Below, one piece after another: positions 29,612 to 36,819 of a stretch of 40,229 nucleotides of DNA. The translations under genes were made by a program, and so were the position numbers. The DNA is from Chitinophagaceae bacterium (GTDB lineage Bacteria > Bacteroidota > Bacteroidia > Chitinophagales > Chitinophagaceae), in the NCBI GenBank assembly GCA_016787085.1, contig JAEUVJ010000033.1:1-40229 (forward strand). The letters run 5' to 3'. The notes beneath the pieces are model-generated. The model was not told where the DNA came from and made no database searches. It was given only the letters and a program-made list of their open reading frames with translations. How positions within the stretch are numbered: the first letter of the stretch is position 1; each line of letters begins with the position of its first letter.

Positions 29612-32167
29612 CTAACCCAGGGCAGCCAGGTGTTGCTCCAGTTCCATTTCGGTTTTGATCAGGACATCCCTTGCCTTGCTGCCCTGGTTTGGTCCTACGA
29701 TACCGGCTGCTTCCAACTGGTCCATCAAACGTCCGGCCCGGTTATAACCCAGCTTCATCCGGCGTTGCAAAAGAGAGGTAGAGCCGACCTGGTTCTGAAC
29801 GATCAGGCGGGCCGCATCTTCAAACAAAGAATCCCGGTCGGCTAAGTCAAAATCCTTACCCTCGAGTTCCTTCTCATCTACATATTCCGGCAACATGAAT
29901 GCATGGGGATAACCACGCTGTTTACTGATAAAATCAACAATAGACTCCACTTCCGGCGTATCCACGAAAGCACATTGCAAGCGGGTGATCTCTCCATGAT
30001 GCGATATCAGCATATCACCCTTTCCTATCAACTGCTCAGCGCCGCCAGTATCAAGGATCGTTCTTGAATCTATTTTGGAAGATACCTTGAACGCAATTCT
30101 TGAAGGAAAGTTGGCCTTGATCGTACCCGTGATAATATTTACCGAAGGGCGTTGTGTGGCAATGATCAGGTGAATACCTACCGCACGGGCAAGCTGGGCC
30201 AGTCTTGCAATAGGCATTTCTATTTCCTTTCCGGCGGTCATGATCAGGTCGGCAAATTCATCTATCACCAGTACAATGAATGGAAGGTACTGATGCCCTT
30301 TCTGAGGGTTCAGCCTCCGCTTAATGAATTTTTCATTGTACTCCTTGATATTCCTGGCGCCGGCTTCTTTCAGCAGGTCATAGCGATTATCCATCTCGAT
30401 ACAAAGTGCATTCAGCGTATGTACCACTTTCTTTGTATCGGTGATGATCGCTTCTTCCTCTCCCGGTAATTTGGCAAGAAAATGTCTCTCGATGGTCCGG
30501 TAAACACTTAATTCTACCTTCTTTGGATCTATCAGCACCAGCTTTAACTGGGAAGGGTGCTTCTTGTATAATAAAGAAACGAGAATAGCATTCACCCCTA
30601 CTGATTTACCCTGGCCGGTGGCCCCCGCCATTAATAAGTGCGGCATACTGGCAAGGTCAACAATGAAATTGTCATTGTCTATCTTTTTACCAATGGCGAT
30701 CGGTAAACTATGCGTATTCACCTGGAACTTTTCAGAAGAAAGGAGGGTTTTCATACTGACCACTGTCTTCTTAACATTCGGCACTTCAATACCGATCGTT
30801 CCTTTGCCGGGTATCGGGGCAATAATACGGATACCAAGTGCGGCCAGGCTCAGGGCTATATCATCTTCAAGGTTCTTTATCCGTGATATACGAACGCCTG
30901 CAGCAGGGACTATCTCGTACAAGGTAACCGTTGGCCCCACCGTAGCGCTGATCTTTTGTATCTCGATAGAATAGTTTCTCAGTGTAGCGATGATCTGGTT
31001 CTTGTGGGTCTCCAGTTCATTTGTATCCTGAACGATCTTTTCACTCCCATGTGTTTCCAGCAGGTTCAATGCAGGATATTTATAATCCCGAAGATCAAGT
31101 GTCGGTTCATAAGGCGGCAGGTTCTCAAACGCCACCGCAGTTTCTTCATCCGCTACCAGTTCAGGAACAGACTTTATTTCCAGTTCAAGATCTGAAACGG
31201 GAAGCTTGTTTTCATTCATAGCCGGAACCGGCTCCTTTATTTCTGTTACCGGAGAAAGTTCTATCTTATTATCGGGGTCATGTTTGTGAAGTATGTCGCT
31301 TACAACTTCTTTTTCAACAGGTGAATCCTCCTCCTGCATTACCGCCACGGGCTCCTCTTTTATTACCAGCTTCAGTTCAGGTACCTTTTCCTCAACAGGC
31401 GGAGTTATAATAATAGCCTTATCCTGTTTTTTTGACTTTTCTGCAGTGGGAGTTTCTATGATAAGTTTTGCTTCGTCCTCTTCCGTTGTTTCAGTTCCTT
31501 CTTCTGTATTCGCTGTTTCACCACTCTCTTTCTTTACCGGCAGGTTAAAACTCGGGTTGAACTGCCAGATAATATACCCGATAGCTACCAGCAGCAATAC
31601 AGCTGCTGTCCCGATATTTCCCAGGACACCAACCATCCAGTCGCTGATCATTACCCCCACACCGCCCCCAAACCTGAATTCGCTGCCAGATAAGATAAAG
31701 GCTAATGACACGGAGAGTACCAATAAGCCTATGGTGACATATTTAAGGTTCTTCCAGATAGAAAAGACCTTCCGGCTGAAAAGAAGGTTAACGCCCACTA
31801 CAAAAAAGAAAGTGGAGATCAGGAGAGAAGCGATACCAAAACACTTATACACAAAGAAATGAGATACTACGGCTCCCAGGCGGCCAAGAAGATTGTTCAC
31901 CTTTACCCCTTCATTCATCAATATGCTGCCACGGAATACCTGGGCCTGGTCCTCTTTCCAGGTAAAAAAATAGGAAAGAATAGCTATGAAGAGAAAAATG
32001 GAAACCAATAAAGAAACAGCACCGGTGATCTTCCAGGTACGTTCATCACGGGCCAGAGCTTTCCAGTCAATACTTTCTTCCTTCTCCTGTTTAAACCCTT
32101 TCCCTTCCGTTTTCTGTGGCCTGGTTCCGGATCCTTTAGAGGTGGTCTTTTTCTTCTTATTGGACAT
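29612..32167 (-). CDS. ftsK: DNA translocase FtsK
   Basis: An 851-residue FtsK/SpoIIIE translocase that pumps DNA at the division septum and activates Xer recombination. After a basic N-terminus (MSNKKKKTTSKGSG) there are four membrane segments (about 50-215; for example ITGAVSLLVSIFLFIAILSY). An acidic Glu/Pro/Val-rich linker (220-370) and the alpha/beta motor follow. Walker A is GATGQGKSVGVNA (about 515), Walker B VLVIDEFADLIM (about 636), and RPSVNIITGTIKANFPSRIAFKV is conserved. The C-terminal gamma winged helix (ARLIVQNQVGSTSLLQRRMKLGYNRAGRLMDQLEAAGIVGP) reads orienting DNA sequences. The -7 box ends 5 nt before the ATG. xerD is in the same window. Confidence 0.97.
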   Translation of the reverse strand: MSNKKKKTTSKGSGTRPQKTEGKGFKQEKEESIDWKALARDERTWKITGAVSLLVSIFLFIAILSYFFTWKEDQAQVFRGSILMNEGVKVNNLLGRLGAVVSHFFVYKCFGIASLLISTFFFVVGVNLLFSRKVFSIWKNLKYVTIGLLVLSVSLAFILSGSEFRFGGGVGVMISDWMVGVLGNIGTAAVLLLVAIGYIIWQFNPSFNLPVKKESGETANTEEGTETTEEDEAKLIIETPTAEKSKKQDKAIIITPPVEEKVPELKLVIKEEPVAVMQEEDSPVEKEVVSDILHKHDPDNKIELSPVTEIKEPVPAMNENKLPVSDLELEIKSVPELVADEETAVAFENLPPYEPTLDLRDYKYPALNLLETHGSEKIVQDTNELETHKNQIIATLRNYSIEIQKISATVGPTVTLYEIVPAAGVRISRIKNLEDDIALSLAALGIRIIAPIPGKGTIGIEVPNVKKTVVSMKTLLSSEKFQVNTHSLPIAIGKKIDNDNFIVDLASMPHLLMAGATGQGKSVGVNAILVSLLYKKHPSQLKLVLIDPKKVELSVYRTIERHFLAKLPGEEEAIITDTKKVVHTLNALCIEMDNRYDLLKEAGARNIKEYNEKFIKRRLNPQKGHQYLPFIVLVIDEFADLIMTAGKEIEMPIARLAQLARAVGIHLIIATQRPSVNIITGTIKANFPSRIAFKVSSKIDSRTILDTGGAEQLIGKGDMLISHHGEITRLQCAFVDTPEVESIVDFISKQRGYPHAFMLPEYVDEKELEGKDFDLADRDSLFEDAARLIVQNQVGSTSLLQRRMKLGYNRAGRLMDQLEAAGIVGPNQGSKARDVLIKTEMELEQHLAALG

Positions 32168-32172
32168 GGCAG

Positions 32173-32180
32173 CAAAGATA
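32173..32180 (-). promoter_or_regulatory. -7 box TATCTTTG for ftsK, 5 nt before the ATG
   Basis: Minus-strand TATCTTTG is a full TAnnTTTG match with five bases before the ftsK start codon, suggesting a leaderless message. Confidence 0.55.
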
Positions 32181-32187
32181 AATATTT

Positions 32188-32262
32188 AGAAGGGACATGG
32201 AACAAGGAACAAGATTCAAAGTACAGGAGACAAGGCTTGTCATCCTGCTTGTCCCGGAGCAT
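32188..32262. repeat. word tract and TGTCATCCTG repeat fragment between ftsK and the kinase gene
   Basis: Words GGGACATGGAACAAGG, AACAAGATTCAAAG and TACAGGAGACAAGG are followed at 32238-32247 by TGTCATCCTG and then CTTGTCCCGGAGC. The latter resembles the start of the dispersed element recalled for 15361-15387. The rest of the region to 32464 has no gene I can support; an open frame through it is an upstream extension of the kinase. Confidence 0.4.
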
Positions 32263-32438
32263 TTCGGAAAGCGGAGTGTGGGAAGGCCAGGGCTTATTGT
32301 GTAAGACCCGGATACAGGACTTAACAAGTAAAGTATTTTTTGGTGTTTTGCCGGCTTGCCGGGTCTCGCAAAAAAAAGGGCAGGCAGAAATACCGGAAAG
32401 TGGTACATACAGGGGTGTAAAAACAAGAACGGATGTAC

Positions 32439-32446
32439 TACATTTG
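32439..32446 (+). promoter_or_regulatory. -7 box TACATTTG for the histidine kinase gene
   Basis: Full TAnnTTTG match, 18 nt before the ATG at 32465. It supports that start over the in-frame extension reaching back to 32237. Confidence 0.5.
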
Positions 32447-32464
32447 AAAACCAGTCTCAACTGT

Positions 32465-34378
32465 ATGAAAAAAACACGCTGCTTAAGGCCGGGGCTTTTT
32501 ATTGCTTTGTTTCTTTCCCTTTGCCATCACAGCAAAACACAAGACGCCATCTCCCAAAAATACATTGACATCAGCGCTATCAGGCTGGTAAAGAGTATTT
32601 CCAAAGATGTCAATTCCGCTTACATCCAGGGCAAAGAAAACCTCACTTCTTCAGATATAAACAGCCTTTCATTTTCTCCGGAAGTAATACATAAAAAGAC
32701 AGTCCCCAATAGCTATGTTACTCAAAAGGCCGTGCTGCAGTTCCGCCTTTGCAACAATTCGGATTCCGCTACAGGCATTTACTTTTTCCCGGGATTTTAT
32801 TACAGGTCTATCAGGTTATACAAGCTGGACCAAGGCAACCTGATGGAGATACCCCGTAAGCTACCGGCCAATCCTGATAGTATTGGCTACCGCTACATTC
32901 CCCTTGGCCCTCATGACTCTGCCACCATTTTTGCCGAGCTCAGCTTTATCAGAACTTACATTAATACCATCCGGCCGCGGCTTATCAGTAAAGAATATAT
33001 CAACTCGTATGTAACAGAGCTGCATAGCACCCACAATGAAAGCGAGCTGATGACCTATATTTTTTGCGGCCTGCTGCTTATGATGATACTGTATTCCATT
33101 GCCAATTTTTTGCAGGGGGCTAACCGGGAGTTTCTGTATTACTCAGGGTATGCGTTCTTCATAGGTACAATGCTGCTTACAAAAGCAATGTTCACATATC
33201 ATACCAGTTATCTCAGCTATTTCCTGGAAGAATATCTTGATTTCATCATGCAGGCCCTTGGGATCATGTTTTACATGGCCTTTATGCGGAAATACCTTGC
33301 TACAAGGACAAATCATCCTTTCCTCTACAAGCTCTATAATGCCGGTATTCTTATGCTGATCGTTTCAATAGCCGGCTATACATTTTTCCACTACCTGACC
33401 AGCAACTTTATTGCCGAAAATGCTATTGAGAATATCACCAAGGTCCTGTTGCTTTTGTTGACATTGATATTCTTGGTGTACAGTATCCGGCACTGGAAGG
33501 ACAAAATGATGCGCTATCTCTTCTGGGGCAATCTTTGCCTGTTTGTGTTTGCATTATTCTCCCAGGCAATTATCATGAACAGCAATCTGACAAAACCGCT
33601 TCCGGGCATATTAAAATCCTCGCTCTTTTATTATGAACTCGGCCTGTTTCTCGAATTGGTATTCTTCCTGATGGCATTGAATCATAAGAACAGAAGACAA
33701 CTGATAGCCCAGGCCAGGGAACGGGAAAGACTGAAAGCAGAGAACCAGATGAAGGAATATGAGAAAGAGCTCGCCATTTTCAAGGCCCAGCAACAGGAAA
33801 GAGAAAGGATCTCTGCCGATATACATGATGAACTGGGTTCCGGTATGACGGCGATCCGGCTGATGAGCGAAATTGCCCGGAATAAAATGCAGGGGAATGT
33901 TCCATCGGAGATCGATAAAATTTCCCTCTCCGCCGATGAGGTGCTGAATAAGATGAATGCCATCATCTGGAGCATGAACAGCGGTAATGATACGATCGAC
34001 AACCTTGTTTCCTATATCAGGGCTTATGCATTAGAATATTTTGAAAGCACCCCGATTAAGTGTGTGGTTAATACTCCCGATGATATTCTCAAAAAGGAAT
34101 TGTCCGGCGATAAACGCAGGAATATCTTTCTCTGTGTAAAAGAAACGTTGAACAATGCGCTGAAACATTCAAAGGGCACACAGGTCACCATTGATTTTGC
34201 CATTGACGGCTACCTGATCATCAAAATAGCCGATAACGGTATCGGCATTGACCTGAAGAATATCCGGCAATTTGCCAATGGACTGAAGAATATTGCACGA
34301 AGAATGGAAAGTATCGGCGGCACTTTTGAGATAGACAGCAACCATGGAACTATTACCATATTGACGCTTCCCATCTGA
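32465..34378 (+). CDS. sensor histidine kinase, 7TMR-DISM type with NarX/DesK-like kinase core
   Basis: A 637-residue membrane kinase. Signal-like N-terminus (MKKTRCLRPGLFIALFLSLC), then an extracytoplasmic beta-rich region (40-205) like the 7TMR-DISM extracellular domain (LQFRLCNNSDSATGIYFFPG). Seven or so membrane helices lie between about 205 and 405. A coiled coil follows (RRQLIAQARERERLKAENQMKEYEKELAIFKAQQQERERIS), then the phospho-acceptor motif ADIHDELGSGMTAI with His454. The ATPase domain has an N box KETLNNALKHS and a G box IADNGIGIDLKNI. HDELGSG and a short dimerisation domain place it with NarX/DesK/LiaS-type kinases. No response regulator adjoins it; its partner (probably a LuxR-type regulator) must be elsewhere. 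The signal is unknown. It converges on the DUF423 gene with no gap. Confidence 0.92.
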   Translation: MKKTRCLRPGLFIALFLSLCHHSKTQDAISQKYIDISAIRLVKSISKDVNSAYIQGKENLTSSDINSLSFSPEVIHKKTVPNSYVTQKAVLQFRLCNNSDSATGIYFFPGFYYRSIRLYKLDQGNLMEIPRKLPANPDSIGYRYIPLGPHDSATIFAELSFIRTYINTIRPRLISKEYINSYVTELHSTHNESELMTYIFCGLLLMMILYSIANFLQGANREFLYYSGYAFFIGTMLLTKAMFTYHTSYLSYFLEEYLDFIMQALGIMFYMAFMRKYLATRTNHPFLYKLYNAGILMLIVSIAGYTFFHYLTSNFIAENAIENITKVLLLLLTLIFLVYSIRHWKDKMMRYLFWGNLCLFVFALFSQAIIMNSNLTKPLPGILKSSLFYYELGLFLELVFFLMALNHKNRRQLIAQARERERLKAENQMKEYEKELAIFKAQQQERERISADIHDELGSGMTAIRLMSEIARNKMQGNVPSEIDKISLSADEVLNKMNAIIWSMNSGNDTIDNLVSYIRAYALEYFESTPIKCVVNTPDDILKKELSGDKRRNIFLCVKETLNNALKHSKGTQVTIDFAIDGYLIIKIADNGIGIDLKNIRQFANGLKNIARRMESIGGTFEIDSNHGTITILTLPI

Positions 34379-34768
34379 TCAGTTCTTTTTTATTATTCCG
34401 GCAAAAAGAGATAACCATCCTGCAATAAAAGCGAGTCCGCCGAACGGGGTAACAATACCCAGCCCTTCCATACCAATCGTTTCAGTAGCTTTTATCGCGG
34501 TCAGTAAATACAATGAACCGGAGAAAAGGATAATGCCGGTGATAAATAAAATACCCGCCCACTTCATCCATTTATTCGAAAACTTTTCAAACAGGATAGC
34601 CACAAAGAATAATGCAAGAGTATGATAGAACTGGTACTGCACCCCCGTCTGGAAAGTAGTGACAGTCTCCGGCGAAACCAGCTTTTTCAATCCATGAGCG
34701 CCGAAAGCGCCCAGCGCTACCGCTAATGCAGCCAGCAAAGCGCCTGCAGTTAAATATGTCTTATGCAT
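34379..34768 (-). CDS. DUF423 family small membrane protein
   Basis: A 129-residue protein with four hydrophobic helices. The N-terminus MHKTYLTAGALLAALAVALGAFGAHGLKKLVSPE is the DUF423 (YgdD/YwdK) hallmark, continued by FQTGVQYQFYHTLALFFVAIL, GILFITGIILFSGSLYLL and TPFGGLAFIAGWLSLF. The family is widespread and of unknown function. Its ATG overlaps the end of aroK by 8 nt, so the two are translated from one message. Its stop adjoins the kinase stop on the other strand. Confidence 0.94.
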   Translation of the reverse strand: MHKTYLTAGALLAALAVALGAFGAHGLKKLVSPETVTTFQTGVQYQFYHTLALFFVAILFEKFSNKWMKWAGILFITGIILFSGSLYLLTAIKATETIGMEGLGIVTPFGGLAFIAGWLSLFAGIIKKN

Positions 34769-35267
34769 GAAATATCTGTTCTATAAAATGATCCAATGAT
34801 ATCTCCTCGTTGTCAATAATGATGTTAGCTTGTTCATAGTAGATCTTCCTGTCGCCGAGTTTTTTGGCAATAAAACTTATCAGTTGCTGGTCGCTCAGCT
34901 CCTTCAGCAAAGGCCGGTGATCTTTCTCTTTCAGTAGTCTTTTAAAAAGTATCTGAACAGGTGTATTGATCCACACGGTCGTACCTGACTGGTTCATGTA
35001 CTCAATATTGTTAAAATAACAGGGTGTACCGCCACCACAAGCCATCACAAAAGAAGAGTGGCTCTCTGCGATGATATGCAGGGTCCCTTTTTCTTTGAGT
35101 CTGAAATATTCTTCACCGTATTTCTCAAACAATTCATTGATAGTATGCCCTTCGGAATTCACGATCTGCTCGTCGAGGTCAAAAAAAGGGATGCCGAGCT
35201 TTTGGCTCAGTTGCCGTCCCCAGTGTGTTTTGCCGGAACCCATGAAACCTATAAGGAAGATTTTCAC
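34761..35267 (-). CDS. aroK: shikimate kinase
   Basis: A 168-residue shikimate kinase, the fifth step of the chorismate pathway, phosphorylating shikimate with ATP. The P-loop is GFMGSGKT (7-14). The shikimate-binding Asp is in FFDLDEQI, the second Arg in EKYGEEYFRLKE, and the GG motif in VMACGGGTPCYF. The lid region is RPLLKELS, preceded by KEKDH. The start codon is GTG (35267), preceded by a G-rich stretch, with no better ATG in frame. The reading frame ends 8 nt inside the DUF423 gene. No clear TAnnTTTG box was found upstream. Confidence 0.95.
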   Translation of the reverse strand: MKIFLIGFMGSGKTHWGRQLSQKLGIPFFDLDEQIVNSEGHTINELFEKYGEEYFRLKEKGTLHIIAESHSSFVMACGGGTPCYFNNIEYMNQSGTTVWINTPVQILFKRLLKEKDHRPLLKELSDQQLISFIAKKLGDRKIYYEQANIIIDNEEISLDHFIEQIFHA

Positions 35268-35303
35268 CCCCGGTGATAGTTTTAAGTTTGAAATTTTCTC
35301 ATG

Positions 35304-35315
35304 CCCCTAAAGGGG
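35304..35315. repeat. CCCCTAAAGGGG palindrome
   Basis: A perfect 4-bp stem with a TAAA loop upstream of aroK. Its core recalls the CCCCTT/AAGGGG hairpin at 12528-12548. It could be a small dispersed palindrome; no T-run follows. Confidence 0.35.
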
Positions 35316-35512
35316 AGAGATTTGACCAGTCTTTAATTAAAGCCGTAAAAATATCTCAGCCATAACATTTAAATTACAAAACCCTAAAGCCTGCTTATAG
35401 TAACAAATTCTTAGCTAATAAAGAATCTGACAATAAGTAAAGAACAGGCAAACTAAGTTCCCCTTTCCTTCGACTCTTCGACAAGCTCAGAGCTCAGGAC
35501 GGGATAGGGGTT
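35316..35512. other. AT-rich spacer between aroK and the acyl-CoA dehydrogenase gene, with a doubled palindrome
   Basis: No gene. At 35468-35497 CTTCGAC occurs twice (35468-35474, 35476-35482), followed by AGCTCAG twice (35484-35490, 35491-35497). The centre CTTCGACAAGCTCAG is the core of a widely dispersed repeat. The remaining AT-rich bases show nothing I recognise. A weak GGGGTTT/AAACCCC pair (35507-35534) spans the next gene's stop. Confidence 0.45.
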
Positions 35513-36697
35513 TTATTTAAACGCATTAAACCCCGTTACATCCATGCCTGTTATCAGCAAATGAATATCATGCGTGCCCTCATACGTGATCACACTTTCC
35601 AGGTTCATCATGTGACGCATTACAGGATATTCACCAGTAATACCCATTCCTCCCAGCATCTGTCTTGCATCGCGGCAGATATTAGTGGCTATCTCACAGG
35701 AATTCCTTTTTGCCATACTTACCTGCTGCGGAGTAGCCCTGCCTTCATTCATCAATACACCCAGGCGCCAGTTCAATAGTTGCGCTTTCGTGATCTCGGT
35801 GATCATCTCGGCTAATTTTTTTTGCTGCAACTGGAAGCCACCGATAGGTTTTCCGAATTGCTCTCTTTCCTGTGAATAGCGCAACGCCGTATCATAACAA
35901 TCCATCGCTGCCCCGATCACACCCCATGCAATACCATATCTTGCTTTTGTCAGGCAACCCAGCGGTCCTTTTAATCCTTTTACGCCGGGAAGTATATTCT
36001 GTTTAGGCACTTTTACATTATCAAATACCAGTTCACCGGTAGCGGAGGCCCTCAGGCTCCATTTGCCATGCGTAGTGGGCGTACTGAAACCTTCCATTCC
36101 TCTTTCAACGATCAAACCCTGTATCTCCCCCTGTTCATTCTTCGCCCACACTACAGCGACCTGTGAGAACGGGGCATTACTGATCCACATTTTGGCGCCA
36201 TTCAGTATCACATGATCACCGGCATCTTTAAAATTGGACAACATGCTGGATGGATCACTGCCATGATTGGGTTCTGTCAATCCAAAACATCCCAGCCATT
36301 CGCCGCTGGCCAGCTTCGGTAAATATTTTTTCTTTTGTTCTTCACTGCCGTAGGCATAGATAGGGAACATCACCAATGATCCCTGTACCGATGCGGTAGA
36401 GCGAACACCACTGTCGCCTCTCTCCAATTCCTGCATCATGAGGCCATAGCTGATATAATCCAATCCCCCGCCGCCATACTCCGGCGGTACAGTAGGGCCA
36501 AAACAACCAAGATCGCCAAGCTGCTTTACGATCTGTTGCGGGAACTCCGCTTTTTGGGCATAGTCTTCAATGATCGGTGATATTTCCTTCTTCACATAAC
36601 TGCGAACGGATTCACGAATAAGCTTCTGCTCTTCGGTCAACAGTTCATCCACCAAAAAATAATCCGGGCTGGTAAAATTGTCGGTACGTGCCGCCAT
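35513..36697 (-). CDS. gcdH: acyl-CoA dehydrogenase, glutaryl-CoA dehydrogenase type
   Basis: A 394-residue flavoprotein of the acyl-CoA dehydrogenase family. Signatures include LGCFGLTEPNHGSDPSSM and GAKMWISNAPFS (FAD and substrate domain), QEREQFGKPIGGFQLQQKKLAEM, and DARQMLGGMGITGEYPVMRHMMNLESVITYEGTHDIH. The catalytic base is the Glu in TYEGTHDIH (about residue 375). GVRSTASVQGSL supplies the Arg that binds the glutaryl carboxylate, and GKWSLRASATGEL also matches glutaryl-CoA dehydrogenases. These oxidise and decarboxylate glutaryl-CoA to crotonyl-CoA in lysine and tryptophan breakdown. Another short-chain specificity remains possible. It has its own -7 box (36721-36728) and is separated from the peptidase gene upstream by a terminator. 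Confidence 0.85.
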   Translation of the reverse strand: MAARTDNFTSPDYFLVDELLTEEQKLIRESVRSYVKKEISPIIEDYAQKAEFPQQIVKQLGDLGCFGPTVPPEYGGGGLDYISYGLMMQELERGDSGVRSTASVQGSLVMFPIYAYGSEEQKKKYLPKLASGEWLGCFGLTEPNHGSDPSSMLSNFKDAGDHVILNGAKMWISNAPFSQVAVVWAKNEQGEIQGLIVERGMEGFSTPTTHGKWSLRASATGELVFDNVKVPKQNILPGVKGLKGPLGCLTKARYGIAWGVIGAAMDCYDTALRYSQEREQFGKPIGGFQLQQKKLAEMITEITKAQLLNWRLGVLMNEGRATPQQVSMAKRNSCEIATNICRDARQMLGGMGITGEYPVMRHMMNLESVITYEGTHDIHLLITGMDVTGFNAFK

Positions 36698-36720
36698 ATT
36701 GCAATCGAATTTTGTTGCCG

Positions 36721-36728
36721 CAAAGGTA
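36721..36728 (-). promoter_or_regulatory. -7 box TACCTTTG for the acyl-CoA dehydrogenase gene
   Basis: Minus-strand TACCTTTG, a full TAnnTTTG match, 23 nt before the ATG at 36697. Confidence 0.5.
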
Positions 36729-36766
36729 GGAGAAAGTCGGCAGCTAAGACCCGGAGTTTACGCTGC

Positions 36767-36798
36767 AAAAAAGGGAGCCGTTTCATATGCTCCCTTTT
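36767..36798 (-). terminator. terminator of the S9 peptidase gene
   Basis: AAAAGGGAGC / GCTCCCTTTT (36769-36778 with 36789-36798) form a 10-bp stem. On the minus strand it ends in TTTTTT, about 20 nt after the peptidase stop. Confidence 0.85.
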
Positions 36799-36819
36799 AT
36801 ATCACAGTAAAAATAATTA

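Noticed and set aside
31293..31862. Plus-strand open frame (189 codons) inside ftsK
   Set aside because: Antisense to the acidic linker and membrane region of FtsK; the Ser/Thr-rich product mirrors the Glu-rich linker codons.
32237..32464. 76-codon extension upstream of the histidine kinase
   Set aside because: It runs through repeat-like and word-tract sequence. A -7 box at 32439-32446 and a signal-like start at 32465 favour the shorter protein.
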